From Gammaproteobacteria bacterium (GTDB lineage Bacteria; Pseudomonadota; Gammaproteobacteria; SZUA-152): 58,037 bases of DNA. The notes under the pieces were generated by a model that saw only the letters and a program-made list of their open reading frames with translations, did no database searches and was not told the DNA's origin. The DNA lies in the NCBI GenBank assembly GCA_011321815.1, contig DROS01000037.1, positions 1 to 58,037 on the forward strand, written 5' to 3'. Of the stretch, positions 47,921-57,388 are shown in pieces; the stretch's first letter is position 1; the number at the start of each line of letters is the position of its first letter. The position numbers were made by a program, and so were the translations under genes.

Positions 47921-49282
47921 CTATCCCTGAGCCGCTTTTTTGCGGCGACGGCGGCGTTTTTTCCGGGCTCCACCCGAGGGTACCTGTTGCGCCATGCTGG
48001 CCCGGTTATCCTCGTTGACCTCCTGATACTCCGTCCACCACTCAGCCAGTGGCTGGAGTTCGTCTTCACCGGTTTCTGCCCGCAACAGCAAAAAATCATA
48101 AGCGGCACGAAAGCGGGCCTGTGCAAACAGGCGCTCGGCCCGTTTGCCGTTACGCCGTTTGAGGCGCGCCTGCATGGCCCAGATTTCACGGGTCTGCTGG
48201 CTAAAACGCTTGGGCAGTGATACGCGTTGTATCTGTGCGGCAATCACTCTGTCTCCGGCCTGCTGCAAGGCCTGAATCTCGCTGAAACCCTCAGCCTGCA
48301 AGGTCGCGGCGAGTTCGCGCACCGGCTCCCACAGTAACACGGCAAACAGGTAGGCTGGGGTCACTGGCTTGCCCGCTGCCACCCGGTCATCGGTATTGAG
48401 CAGCCCCTTGGCCACCAGCATGTGCGGAAATCCTTTTTCCTCTTTTGCCAGACAGGCATCGGTATCAGGAAACAGATAACGGAACAGATCATAGTGACGC
48501 AGCAGCTCAAAGGTCTCCACCGCGTAGCCGGAAAGAAACAGCTTGAGCATTTCGTCAAACAGGCGTGCTGCAGGGACCGCTTCCAGCCGGTCACCCAGTC
48601 TGGCAATGGGTTCCTCACTGTCGGCGTGAATACGAAAACCCAGTTTGGCGGCAAAACGCACCGCACGCAGCATGCGTACGGGGTCTTCCTGATAGCGCTG
48701 TTCGGCGTTACCAATGATGCGTAACAGACCTTTTTCCAGATCACTGACCCCACCGGTGTAATCCACCACCGAAAAATCACGAATGTCGTAATACAGGGAA
48801 TTAATGGTGAAATCACGACGCCAGGCATCGTCTTCCAGATTGCCGTAGACGTTATCGCGCAAAATCATACCGTCTTCCATGCGCCCCATGTCGGTGCTGG
48901 CTGCGTCGTGACCACTGCGAAAGGTGGCCACTTCGATGATCTCTCGACCAAAGCGCACATGCACTAATTTGAAACGCCGGCCAATGAGGCGGCTGTTGCG
49001 AAACAGCTTGTTTATTTCTTCAGGATGGGCGTTTGTGGCAATATCAAAATCCTTGGGTTCCCGGCCAAGTAACAGGTCACGCACCCCGCCGCCCACCAAA
49101 AAAGCCTCAAAACCGGCGGCCTTGAGACGGTACAATACCTTTAATGCACTCTCGCAGATATTCGTCCGGGTGATGATATGCTCGGGCCGCGGAATGACGT
49201 TGGGCGAGCCCGGTTTGTCTGTTAATTCAATAGTCAAAGGCTGTGATTCGCAATAATATTCCGGCTGATGTTTCTTGAGCAA
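47921..49282 (-). CDS. pcnB: Poly(A) polymerase I
   Basis: Adds 3' poly(A) tails that mark RNA for decay. The protein has the class II nucleotidyltransferase core: VGGGVRDLLLGREPKDFDIATNAHPEE with the catalytic Asp pair, RRFKLVHVRFG, and DDAWRRDFTINSLYYD. The PcnB C-terminus ends in a basic tail (KKRRRRRKKAAQG). The open frame starts at a TTG (49282), but the true start is uncertain; similarity begins near VIPRPEHIITRTNI. It is first in a five-gene run with folK, kinase, panB and panC, and divergent from tRNA-Glu. Confidence 0.95.
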   Translation of the reverse strand: MLKKHQPEYYCESQPLTIELTDKPGSPNVIPRPEHIITRTNICESALKVLYRLKAAGFEAFLVGGGVRDLLLGREPKDFDIATNAHPEEINKLFRNSRLIGRRFKLVHVRFGREIIEVATFRSGHDAASTDMGRMEDGMILRDNVYGNLEDDAWRRDFTINSLYYDIRDFSVVDYTGGVSDLEKGLLRIIGNAEQRYQEDPVRMLRAVRFAAKLGFRIHADSEEPIARLGDRLEAVPAARLFDEMLKLFLSGYAVETFELLRHYDLFRYLFPDTDACLAKEEKGFPHMLVAKGLLNTDDRVAAGKPVTPAYLFAVLLWEPVRELAATLQAEGFSEIQALQQAGDRVIAAQIQRVSLPKRFSQQTREIWAMQARLKRRNGKRAERLFAQARFRAAYDFLLLRAETGEDELQPLAEWWTEYQEVNEDNRASMAQQVPSGGARKKRRRRRKKAAQG

Positions 49283-49320
49283 TATCCAAGGCGGCGTATA
49301 ATAACACCTTTTTCGCTCGG

Positions 49321-49395
49321 GCTCCCTTCGTCTAATGGTTAGGACGCTGGCCTCTCACGTCGGTAATAGGGGTTCGAATCCCCTAGGGAGCACCA
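49321..49395 (+). tRNA. tRNA-Glu (anticodon CUC)
   Basis: A 75-nt cloverleaf. The acceptor GCTCCCT pairs with AGGGAGC, followed by discriminator A and an encoded CCA. The D-loop has TTAGGAC. The anticodon arm CTGGC-CTCTCAC-GTCGG has anticodon CTC (two G-U pairs), and the T-arm AGGGGTTCGAATCCCCT is perfect. CUC reads GAG glutamate codons. A73 replaces the common G73 of tRNA-Glu. Its 3' end overlaps the convergent histidine-kinase gene by 13 bases. Confidence 0.95.
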
Positions 49396-52211
49396 TCGCG
49401 CATTCCGGCATCCCGCCGCTCACTCAACAGTTGCTTGATGACACTCAAAAACTGCTTATGATTGAAGGGCTTTTCTGCAAAATGGCGGACTCCCAGACTG
49501 GCGGCCTGTTCAGCGCTGATCTGGTCAGTATAGCCACTGCATAAAATAGTCGGTAACTGTGGTTGCAGGGCCAACACCTTCTCAATCAGTTCTTTACCCG
49601 TTACCCCTGGCATGGTCTGGTCAGTAATGAGCAAATCCACTTCATCCTGGTGCGTTTCAAAATAGGCCCAGGCCTCGTGGCTGTCACCATAGGCCTGTAC
49701 GTCAAAACCCTTGCGCTTCAACCAGGCTTGCAGAAACCCCAGCACGGAAGGTTCGTCATCCACCACCAGGATACGCTTACCCACTACGGTAGCGGGAGCT
49801 TCATCCGGGCTTTCGGCGATATTATGGCTGGCCGTATGCCTGTCTTCGGTAGCGGCATTCTTCGCCGTCATCGGAAACAACAAATAAAACGCCGTCCCAC
49901 ACCCAGCCTGTGACTCGACACTGATATGCCCATGATGATCGTGCATGATCCCATGCACGACGGACAAACCCAGCCCGGTACCCTCACCCACTTCCTTGGT
50001 GGTAAAAAAAGGCTCAAACAAATGATCCAGGATGTCGGGCGCCATACCGTCACCACTGTCCCGCACCGACAATGCCACATAATCACCCTGAACCACTTCA
50101 TGGCACGAGGCGCACTCAACCGGATGCTGATAGTGTACAACCTCAAGCCGCAAATCCAACCGGCCCTGGCCATGCATGGCATCGCGGGCATTAACACATA
50201 AATTCATCACCATTTGCTGTAATTGCACTGGCTCCATATTGATATTGACCGGCTCATTATCCGGCGGGGAATCGAAATTCAACTGAAGGCTGGCCGGCAA
50301 AGTGGAGCGCAACATCTTGACTGTTTCCTTGATAAGCGGTCGTGGGTCCAGATCCGTCATATCCGCCTCGTTGTTCCGACTGTATGCCATCATCTGTTGA
50401 ATCAGGTCACGCGCCCGTTCACCAGCTTTATAGATCTGCTCCAGGTATTCCTGCAACTTTTCCTGCCCCTCACCCACACAGCGGGTCAGCGCCAGATCAG
50501 TATAACCATTAATACTGGCCAGAATGTTATTAAAATCGTGGGCAATGCCCGCCGTCAACTGGCCAATGGCATCCATCTTTTGTGCTTGTTGTACCTGTTT
50601 TTCCATACGCTGATGCTCCAGCTTGAGCCGCTTGTATTCACTGACATCCTGAATGTAAACCGATACGCCCTCTGGTGAGGGATAGACATACAAAGCCAGC
50701 CAGCGATCCAATGGCTTATAAAACTCCTCCGTCCAGACGCGGTTTTGCTCCTGCATGGCCCGGCGCAAATGCACCTGAAAAAAACCGGCCACATCCGGCA
50801 TGACATTCCAGATACATTCTCCGCGCAACTTGCGCCATGCCGTGTTGAAAATGTTGGCGGCAGAAGGATTAACGTAAGTAAAACGCCATTGGTCGTCTAA
50901 CGAAAAAAACCCGTCACTGATACGCTCCAGGGTTTCATGCATCCGGTCACTGCGGCTTTGCGCCACTTGTTCTGCCTGCAAGCGCTGTAGCTCCAATGCT
51001 GCACGTTTGGCAGCAACGCGCATTAAAGCACGCTCCGTTGCCGCCTCTTCACAGGGTTTATCATCGATAGCAAACAGCACGCCGATGCCATAACCATCAC
51101 TATTGAGCAGGGGCTTCCCCCGATAACTGACCGCCCCAATATCGCGTAAAAAAGCATCATCGGGATAACAGTCCACCACCTTTTCCGGAATGATCAACGC
51201 TTCATGCTGACCACAAACATCACCGGAAGGTGTGCCTTTCAACGCATAAGTAAAAAGATCACCTTCATGATCAGTGTCCCAGAAACCCAACAATTCAATA
51301 TCATCGCCGTTTTCAGAAATTTTACCCACTCCCGCCCAACGCATCCCCAAAGCCTCGGCGACCGAACGGGCAATGGAATGAAAAACATTTTTGGCCGGGT
51401 CTGCAACAGTTAATGCCTCCAGGGCATCTACAATGCGTTTACGCTCGGCAATATCACGTACAATGGCAATAAACTGGCCCGCACCATTCTGTTCCGGGAA
51501 ATATTGCAGAAAAAACTCCACGGGCACCCGTTGTCCTGATTTATGTCGATGCGCCGTTTCAAAAGTAAGACTGTCCACTTCATCATTCAACAATGGCAAA
51601 AGCATCGTGCGAAATTGCTGCTCATCAATTTCCGGCTGAATATCCACCGGCCCCATTGTTAACAACTCAAGCTCGGTATACCCAACCTGCTCAACGGCCC
51701 CCATATTCACGTAGGTAAAAGAAAGGTGTTCGGCATCAAAGATAAAAACACTATCGAGTGTTTGATCGAGAAGCTGTTTAAACTTACTCAGGTCACGCCG
51801 GGATAAAACCTGCTGGGTAACGTCAGTACGAATGGAAATATATTGCTCCGGCTTACCCTGGTCATTAAACACAGGCATGATGGTGGTCTGTACCCAGTAA
51901 TCACTGCCATCCTTGCGGCGATTTTGTATCTGCCCCTGCCAGGTTCCACCCTGAGCAATGGTACGCCACATACCACGAAAAAACTCCGGTGGATGATTGT
52001 CGGATTTAACAATACGGTGGTTGACGCCCATCAGTTCGTCCCGGCAATAACCACTGACTTCACAAAACTTATCATTGGCGTAAGTAATAATTCCAGCCAC
52101 ATTGGTCACTGAAATAATCGCGTGTTGGTCAAAAACTTTTTGCAGGATTTCCAGTGGCGCCAGACCCAGCTTCGGTAGCTCAGAACTCAATATACGATTT
52201 TCAAACGCCAT
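49383..52211 (-). CDS. Hybrid sensor histidine kinase (PAS-PAS-GAF-PAS-HisKA-HATPase-REC)
   Basis: A 942-residue soluble hybrid kinase. Two PAS/PAC domains (about 20-130 and 140-265) are followed by a GAF domain (about 275-405), a third PAS (about 415-535), HisKA with the phospho-His in TAGIAHDFNNIL (about 557), HATPase (NLCVNARDAM, FEPFFTTKEVGEGTGLGL) and a receiver (KRILVVDDEPS from about 812). No TM segment is seen, so cytoplasmic sensing is likely, possibly of redox or ligand. A CxxCH-like CASCH at about 702 lies in the ATPase domain, where it is not a haem site. AAGGAATAAT precedes the ATG and overlaps the HD-GYP gene's stop, so the two are translationally coupled. Its 3' end overlaps the tRNA. 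Confidence 0.95.
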   Translation of the reverse strand: MAFENRILSSELPKLGLAPLEILQKVFDQHAIISVTNVAGIITYANDKFCEVSGYCRDELMGVNHRIVKSDNHPPEFFRGMWRTIAQGGTWQGQIQNRRKDGSDYWVQTTIMPVFNDQGKPEQYISIRTDVTQQVLSRRDLSKFKQLLDQTLDSVFIFDAEHLSFTYVNMGAVEQVGYTELELLTMGPVDIQPEIDEQQFRTMLLPLLNDEVDSLTFETAHRHKSGQRVPVEFFLQYFPEQNGAGQFIAIVRDIAERKRIVDALEALTVADPAKNVFHSIARSVAEALGMRWAGVGKISENGDDIELLGFWDTDHEGDLFTYALKGTPSGDVCGQHEALIIPEKVVDCYPDDAFLRDIGAVSYRGKPLLNSDGYGIGVLFAIDDKPCEEAATERALMRVAAKRAALELQRLQAEQVAQSRSDRMHETLERISDGFFSLDDQWRFTYVNPSAANIFNTAWRKLRGECIWNVMPDVAGFFQVHLRRAMQEQNRVWTEEFYKPLDRWLALYVYPSPEGVSVYIQDVSEYKRLKLEHQRMEKQVQQAQKMDAIGQLTAGIAHDFNNILASINGYTDLALTRCVGEGQEKLQEYLEQIYKAGERARDLIQQMMAYSRNNEADMTDLDPRPLIKETVKMLRSTLPASLQLNFDSPPDNEPVNINMEPVQLQQMVMNLCVNARDAMHGQGRLDLRLEVVHYQHPVECASCHEVVQGDYVALSVRDSGDGMAPDILDHLFEPFFTTKEVGEGTGLGLSVVHGIMHDHHGHISVESQAGCGTAFYLLFPMTAKNAATEDRHTASHNIAESPDEAPATVVGKRILVVDDEPSVLGFLQAWLKRKGFDVQAYGDSHEAWAYFETHQDEVDLLITDQTMPGVTGKELIEKVLALQPQLPTILCSGYTDQISAEQAASLGVRHFAEKPFNHKQFLSVIKQLLSERRDAGMRDGAP

Positions 52212-52212
52212 A

Positions 52213-53277
52213 TTATTCCTTCCATGTCAACGCACCGGTGCGTTGAATATTTTCAAATACCTCGGTACCCATATCACGCTCCTCACCCACACTTAATAGC
52301 AGGTCATCAGGCCGTTCATGCAGAATTTTCAGGAACAGTGCCGTCAGCTCAGGATCACGCCAGCCGTTTTCCACTTCCCCGGACATAATCTGGGTGATTC
52401 TTTCAACGCTGAAGGCAGGTTTATAAGGCCGTGCATTGGCCAAAGCATCATAAATATCGACTAACTGGAAAACGCGGGCCAGCAGTGGAATATTTTCACC
52501 CTTTAAACCATCCGGGTAACCACCACCATCCCAGCGCTCATGATGACTGCGCACAATAGGTTGGGTTAATTCCATGCTTTTCAAGCCGCGCAATAATTCA
52601 TCACCAATGATGGTATGCTGACGCATCACAACCCATTCTGCATCATTTAACGGCCCGTCTTTGAGCAGAATACTGTCGGGAATGCCCAGCTTGCCAATGT
52701 CGTGTAACACACCACCCCGGCGCAACGCGGTCAATTCTTCCGCACTCAGGCCCATGGCCTCGCCCATCACCACCGAAATATGCGCCAGACGCGAACAGTG
52801 GTTACCCGTGTGTTCATCACGCGCTTCCACCATACGCGCCAACGCGAATAATAACGTCTCGGCATTTTCCAATTGGTCAGTAAGCCGCTTGTGGGCGACC
52901 AGGTTGTCAGTACGCGCGATGAGTTCCAGAGGATTGTAAGGCTTGTGAATAAAGTCATTGGCGCCTGCCTGCAAACTTTTCAACAATTCCATACGATCAT
53001 TGGTGCCGGTCACCATAATCACAGGTAACAATTTCATACCCAAATCATTGCGAATCTGCCGACACAGTTCATCACCATCCATACCGGGCATGCGTTTGTC
53101 GGCCAATACCACATCAAATTCTTCTTCACGTAACCTGGCCAATGCTTCTTCGGCATTGCAGGCTTCAGTGACGCAATAACGGGAGCCGCTTAAGACTTCT
53201 TTTTCCAATTCCCTGTGCTGTTTTTCATCATCAACAACAAGCACCTTGAATGGTTGCTGCACTTTCGCCAAAGACAT
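52213..53277 (-). CDS. Response regulator with HD-GYP phosphodiesterase domain
   Basis: A 354-residue two-domain protein. A receiver (about 10-130; VLVVDDEKQ, phospho-Asp in FDVVLADKRMPGMDG) is followed by an HD-GYP domain (about 155-330) that hydrolyses cyclic di-GMP. The catalytic HD is in GVLHDIGKLGIPDS and the GYP-type loop in HHERWDGGGYPDGLKG. It is first in a two-gene unit with the hybrid kinase, its likely partner. PilZ and flagellar genes follow 1.4-3 kb away. All expected metal and GYP residues are present, so activity is likely. Confidence 0.96.
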   Translation of the reverse strand: MSLAKVQQPFKVLVVDDEKQHRELEKEVLSGSRYCVTEACNAEEALARLREEEFDVVLADKRMPGMDGDELCRQIRNDLGMKLLPVIMVTGTNDRMELLKSLQAGANDFIHKPYNPLELIARTDNLVAHKRLTDQLENAETLLFALARMVEARDEHTGNHCSRLAHISVVMGEAMGLSAEELTALRRGGVLHDIGKLGIPDSILLKDGPLNDAEWVVMRQHTIIGDELLRGLKSMELTQPIVRSHHERWDGGGYPDGLKGENIPLLARVFQLVDIYDALANARPYKPAFSVERITQIMSGEVENGWRDPELTALFLKILHERPDDLLLSVGEERDMGTEVFENIQRTGALTWKE

Positions 53278-53749
53278 TTTTATTCCCTCAATTCATGCCA
53301 GGTTGTTCTACCAGAGCAACGTGCACGGAATAATCTGTACAATTATGATGCAGGATTTTACTTCTGCTCAAACGATATCAAGCGGCACATATGTACGTCT
53401 GGCAACAATTGAAATCATTTGGGTAGGAGTAAGTAACAAGTCAGAATATGCAGATTATTTCGCGCACTCTCCAAAGTGCGCAGCAACCCTGTCCTTCAAC
53501 TACAAAATAAATATTATCCAATGCTTATTTTTATACTTGCCAACAAATCTCAAACAGAAACTGCCAGCTGTCTCCTGGGCAATCAACCCTGTTTTTTGGT
53601 GCATGCCCACAACAAAACATAAAACACCATCCACCAATGATGCTTTTATACAAGCCTGAATGTTGGGCGGCATCCACCCTACACTAATGATACTGGGTTT
53701 TCTTCAGAACCATCATTATTTTTTATTGCTGTTTTCTTAATTGAAAGTA
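53278..53749. other. Intergenic region between two minus-strand regulator genes
   Basis: 472 bp between the HD-GYP gene start and the HTH-receiver gene stop. A 137-codon plus-strand frame (53246-53659) has no ribosome site and no family features and is not called. No terminator is obvious. Confidence 0.4.
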
Positions 53750-54373
53750 TCAGTTATTTTTCACTGTGTTTATTCCACCCAACACAATCACTTTAAACAA
53801 CTGGATTTTATCAAGCGGTTTGGCCAGACAGGCTTCAGCACCCGCCTCCATAGCCTGCATCATATTTTCAAGCGTATGATAGCCGGTCATCACCACCACC
53901 CTTGTATCACAGGTTTCCGGATTTTCCTTTATTTTTCGACACACGTCGAACCCCTTGATTCCCGGCATCATTAAATCCAGCAATACGGTATGCGGCCGAA
54001 AGGTCTGTAGTTTTTGACCGGCTTCAAAACCATCGTTGGCCACCTCCGTCCGCACGGGATCAGGCAGCCCCTGCAACAGCTCCACTAAAAACCCGGAAAG
54101 TTGTACGTCATCATCCACAATGAGAATGCGATGCGCACCGTCGCCACCAGAAGCAGAGTTGATGCGTGTAACCAATGCTCCATTGACCTGTGTGTACTGC
54201 GAGGCAAACCGTTTCACCTCGTCTTCAGCAAAACGCCGATGCCCTCCCGGTGTTGTCACAAAAGCCAGTTTTCCTGCTAATGCCCAGTGCCGCAGAGTGA
54301 CCGGCGAGATCATCAACAAAGTTGCGGCCTCACTTGGCGTCATATAACGAACCTTGTTTTGAGACTTACCCAT
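53750..54373 (-). CDS. MerR/excisionase-type HTH protein with receiver domain
   Basis: A 207-residue protein that puts a small winged-HTH of the MerR/excisionase type first (about 10-60; MTPSEAATLLMISPVTLRHWALAGKLAFVTTPGGHRRF) and a receiver second (about 80-200; ILIVDDDVQLSG, phospho-Asp in VLLDLMMPGIKG, KPLDKIQL). The order is the reverse of classical response regulators. The start ATG is at 54373 (GGAAAAGTG upstream); a GTG is at 54376. The tail VIVLGGINTVKNN is short. It is likely a transcription factor for nearby signalling or motility genes. No kinase is adjacent except the 49.4-52.2 kb one. Confidence 0.92.
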   Translation of the reverse strand: MGKSQNKVRYMTPSEAATLLMISPVTLRHWALAGKLAFVTTPGGHRRFAEDEVKRFASQYTQVNGALVTRINSASGGDGAHRILIVDDDVQLSGFLVELLQGLPDPVRTEVANDGFEAGQKLQTFRPHTVLLDLMMPGIKGFDVCRKIKENPETCDTRVVVMTGYHTLENMMQAMEAGAEACLAKPLDKIQLFKVIVLGGINTVKNN

Positions 54374-54376
54374 CAC

Positions 54377-54640
54377 TTTTCCACAAAATTACCCGCTCAT
54401 TAAAATAGCCGTGAGAAACAGCCTGCTAAACACTAAACCAGACACCGCAACGATTCAAACGATTACAACGGTTTTATCGTTTGTAACGAATGCATCGTCA
54501 AGTGTGAGGGCTCTCTTTAGGAAATAAAGAAAAATAACCCTGTTTTACAGGTCGAAAGCTGTCTAAATCTTGCGCACAATACGTACGTCTGCTAACTAAA
54601 GAACGTGCATGGAATAAACACACAGTCTGGGAGCCTGAAA
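54377..54640. promoter_or_regulatory. Divergent promoter region of the HTH-receiver and PilZ genes
   Basis: 264 bp, no gene. It should contain promoters for the two divergent genes. An inverted pair GAAACCGTTGTAATCG-like / CGATTACAAACG is seen near 54455-54490. No firm promoter assignment. Confidence 0.35.
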
Positions 54641-54940
54641 ATGTCGATGGATTACGAAGAGAAACGTGATTTTATTCGCATGAATACCGAGCATGATTTG
54701 CAGTTTCGGGAAGTCGGCTCGGAAAAAGTTCAGCAAGGAGTCTGCCGCAATCTCAGCGCTACAGGCATCATGTTTACCACTGAACAGAAAATTCCGCAGG
54801 GGACGGAACTGTCGGTTACAATCACGCCACAATATTCCGTGGTATCGCCGTTCGATGCAGTCATCAAAGTGGTGCGCACACAAACCAATGGGGTACCTTC
54901 ACAGTACGCCATTGCCGGTAAGATCACTTCAATCCGGTAA
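54641..54940 (+). CDS. PilZ-domain cyclic di-GMP-binding protein
   Basis: A 99-residue single PilZ domain. It starts at the ATG at 54641 (MSMDYEEKRDFIRMN) after GGGAGCCTGAAA. The ligand-binding R-x-x-x-R is RDFIR (10-14 of the mature numbering) and the second motif is NLSATG in GVCRNLSATGIMFTT. Both are complete, so it probably binds c-di-GMP. The neighbouring HD-GYP regulator would degrade the same messenger, and flgT and motY follow, so flagellar or surface regulation is likely. Confidence 0.92.
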   Translation: MSMDYEEKRDFIRMNTEHDLQFREVGSEKVQQGVCRNLSATGIMFTTEQKIPQGTELSVTITPQYSVVSPFDAVIKVVRTQTNGVPSQYAIAGKITSIR

Positions 54941-54978
54941 ATGGCAACCCAGGTTACCTCGCATAGTGCATGGTGAAC

Positions 54979-56220
54979 TCAAGGTTCAAAGCGAATCACA
55001 TCTCCGGGACTCAGCCTGGCCGTCTCCGAGTCCAGCTCCCCCACCGAAAAAAGTCGTTGCACCTGGGTCACCACCAGAACACTGGTGGGGCTTTCTGAAA
55101 AACCCAATGCCCGCTGTCCCGGCAGGTCATTTACGACAGACTGGCTCAACTGAAAAGCATTCAGCACATCACCCACTTTGATGTTGGCCGCACCACCGGC
55201 ATCAAAAAACACCTGCCGGCCCTCAGCACGAATCACCCGCGCAGTGAACAATTGTGCATTGAGATCATTTACCAGCATGCCCACCAGTTTGTCCAAAACA
55301 TGATTAACCCGCTGACCAAAGGGTGAAGCATAAAACTTGTCATTCAATACCGGTGTAGTGGTAGGGAAATCAAACAACCCGGCATCCACTACCGACTCAT
55401 TCAGCCGGTGGCGCGCCACTTCGGCACCGGTAATACCGTCGTGCACAATAATATCCAGCTCCAGGTGTCGTACCCGTGCGCCCAGCAAATGTTTGGTGAT
55501 ACCCATATCACGAATAACCCCGGTCACCACAAACTGCACGCCCAGGGATTCGGCAAATTCTGTCGCCAGCTGCCCGGCTTCCTGCGCCGCTGGCAGGGCA
55601 CCCAAAATGCGCCGTTGCGACATCACACCATCATCATCCAAGGGCAACAAATACTGTGAGGCATCAGAAGTACGCACACGGCCATCCACATCCAGGCGGC
55701 GTTTCAACTCACGGGCAAGTGCAATTTCAATATTGGGTAAATCGGCAATCTGGGCGCGATCCAGCACATGAAACTGGGTAATCGCTATTTTACGTCGATA
55801 CTGGCCACTCAAGCCGGATGGAACGGGTGATGTTTGCAGGCCGGCATTACGCACACCAGCATGTGTGCCCGTGGCACGATTTGTCACCGCACCCGGCACC
55901 TGCGCCCGAATGCGCACGTAATAATTAGTCTCATCTGTCCATTCATCGAGGATCACCACATTGGTGACACTGCCCCGCGCGGTAAAACGCACATTGTCCG
56001 ACACCACTCCACGGGACGATACCACCGTGGTGGTGGAAACCTGGGCATTGGCCTGCAACAACGCCTGTCGAATGGCATCCTGCAAAGCCAGGCGTTTGGC
56101 CACACCCACCGGACCATTAATAGGCGACGTACCTTCCGCCTCCACCGGCTGGGCCTGCACCACACCGAATAGCAATCCGGCCAGCAACAACCCTGCACAC
56201 CACATAAAATACGTTTTCAT
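54979..56220 (-). CDS. flgT: Flagellar assembly protein FlgT
   Basis: A periplasmic protein that forms the H-ring around the basal body of polar sodium-driven flagella, with FlgO/FlgP. From the ATG at 56220 (MKTYFMWCAGLLLAGLLFG, after GTGAGG) it has 413 residues with a signal peptide. The three FlgT regions are recognisable: an N-domain (VAKRLALQDAIRQALLQANAQVS, YYVRIRAQVP), a middle domain (KIAITQFHVLDRAQIADLPNIE, VVTGVIRDM) and a C-domain with a short SH3-like part (VGDVLNAFQLSQSV, PGDVIRFEP). It is divergent from motY; the shared 246 bp holds both promoters. The assignment is by pattern and context. Confidence 0.85.
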   Translation of the reverse strand: MKTYFMWCAGLLLAGLLFGVVQAQPVEAEGTSPINGPVGVAKRLALQDAIRQALLQANAQVSTTTVVSSRGVVSDNVRFTARGSVTNVVILDEWTDETNYYVRIRAQVPGAVTNRATGTHAGVRNAGLQTSPVPSGLSGQYRRKIAITQFHVLDRAQIADLPNIEIALARELKRRLDVDGRVRTSDASQYLLPLDDDGVMSQRRILGALPAAQEAGQLATEFAESLGVQFVVTGVIRDMGITKHLLGARVRHLELDIIVHDGITGAEVARHRLNESVVDAGLFDFPTTTPVLNDKFYASPFGQRVNHVLDKLVGMLVNDLNAQLFTARVIRAEGRQVFFDAGGAANIKVGDVLNAFQLSQSVVNDLPGQRALGFSESPTSVLVVTQVQRLFSVGELDSETARLSPGDVIRFEP

Positions 56221-56467
56221 AAACCTCACGCCTGTAACCACGCTGACTCCTCCAGCCTGTCACCAGCAACACCATTGATGACAAACAATCAATTACTGCC
56301 GCTAGCGGCAAGAAGCGGCAAAATCTTTAGTGATTACACGGGTTTAAGCCTCTCCATGAACCTTGTGACCGTGCCCGGAAAAACGCCGCAGATCCTTGTA
56401 AATGCTAAAGAAATCCCGGTAATACGCCGCTGTAGCATGGACAGAGACTCACGATGAAACGTTGTAC

Positions 56468-57358
56468 ATGCAATTGAATACACTATCCGTGCCAATACGC
56501 CACCTGTTGTCATTAACAGTAATGCTTTGTAGCACCAGCAATATGGCCATCGCCGGCATGCAGCACTATCAAGCCCCACTGGGAAACGTAAGCTGGCAAA
56601 CCTCGTCGAAAAAATTGCATTGCACACTGAGTCACGACATCCCCCTCTACGGCACCGCCACCTTTACACAAACCGCGGGACATAAACTGGAATTCAGATT
56701 GACGGTGAAACAGCAGGCCAGCCGCACCAACGATATTGCTCATTTACGCGCCCTGCCGCCCGCGTGGAAACATCAGGTGAGTGTGGTGGATTTAGGTGAA
56801 GTGCCCGTGCATAAAGGCGATACTCCTTTTCAGCTACAGGAAAGCCTGTCGCGTCGCATGCTGGCTGAACTACAGAAAGGGATGTTTCCTACTTTCAGTT
56901 ATCGTGACTGGGCCGATGCCCGCGATCAGGTCACCATTGCCCTGCCTGGCATCAACATAAAACCTGCACTGGATGAATTTATCACCTGCCTTACAAATCT
57001 GCCCGTTTATAAATTTGCGGACTTTAAAGACAGTCTGCTGCACTTCGCCTTCGGTAAAAGCACACTCAGCAAAAAAGACCGCAAACGTCTTGATGAACTG
57101 GTGCGTTACATCAAAACCGATCCACAGCTAAAATACATCAATATTACCGGTCACACCGACAGTATAGGCCAACGCCGCAGCAATGACGTACTCAGCCAAC
57201 AACGCAGCCAAGCGGTAAAAAACTATCTCATTGCCAAAGGTGTCCCACCACAACTGTTTAAATTGAAAGCCCTCGGTGAACGCCGCCCAATGGCCAGCAA
57301 CCGTACCGATGAAGGTCGCGCCCAAAACCGCCGGGTCATGATCAAGCTGGTCAAATAA
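56468..57358 (+). CDS. motY: Sodium-type flagellar T-ring protein MotY
   Basis: A periplasmic protein that with MotX builds the T-ring of polar, often Na+-driven, flagellar motors. The N-terminal half (AGMQHYQAPLGNVSWQ, LHCTLSHDIPLYGTATF) is MotY-specific. The C-terminal OmpA-like domain (about 180-295) has the peptidoglycan-binding pattern INITGHTDSIGQRRSNDVLSQQRSQAV and ALGERRPMASN. I choose the ATG at 56468, two codons after a TTG; the ribosome site is weak. The signal peptide is LLSLTVMLCSTSNMAIAG. FlgT and MotY as neighbours support a polar flagellum. Confidence 0.9.
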   Translation: MQLNTLSVPIRHLLSLTVMLCSTSNMAIAGMQHYQAPLGNVSWQTSSKKLHCTLSHDIPLYGTATFTQTAGHKLEFRLTVKQQASRTNDIAHLRALPPAWKHQVSVVDLGEVPVHKGDTPFQLQESLSRRMLAELQKGMFPTFSYRDWADARDQVTIALPGINIKPALDEFITCLTNLPVYKFADFKDSLLHFAFGKSTLSKKDRKRLDELVRYIKTDPQLKYINITGHTDSIGQRRSNDVLSQQRSQAVKNYLIAKGVPPQLFKLKALGERRPMASNRTDEGRAQNRRVMIKLVK

Positions 57359-57388
57359 AACATTCACCCCACCATGCAAGGAAAAAAC

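Noticed and set aside
50090-50115. CASCH in the histidine kinase as a c-type haem site
   Set aside because: The kinase is cytoplasmic by its lack of a signal or TM segment, and the motif lies in the ATPase domain; haem attachment is not expected.
53246-53659. 137-codon plus-strand frame
   Set aside because: Overlaps the HD-GYP gene start and shows no coding features; not supported.
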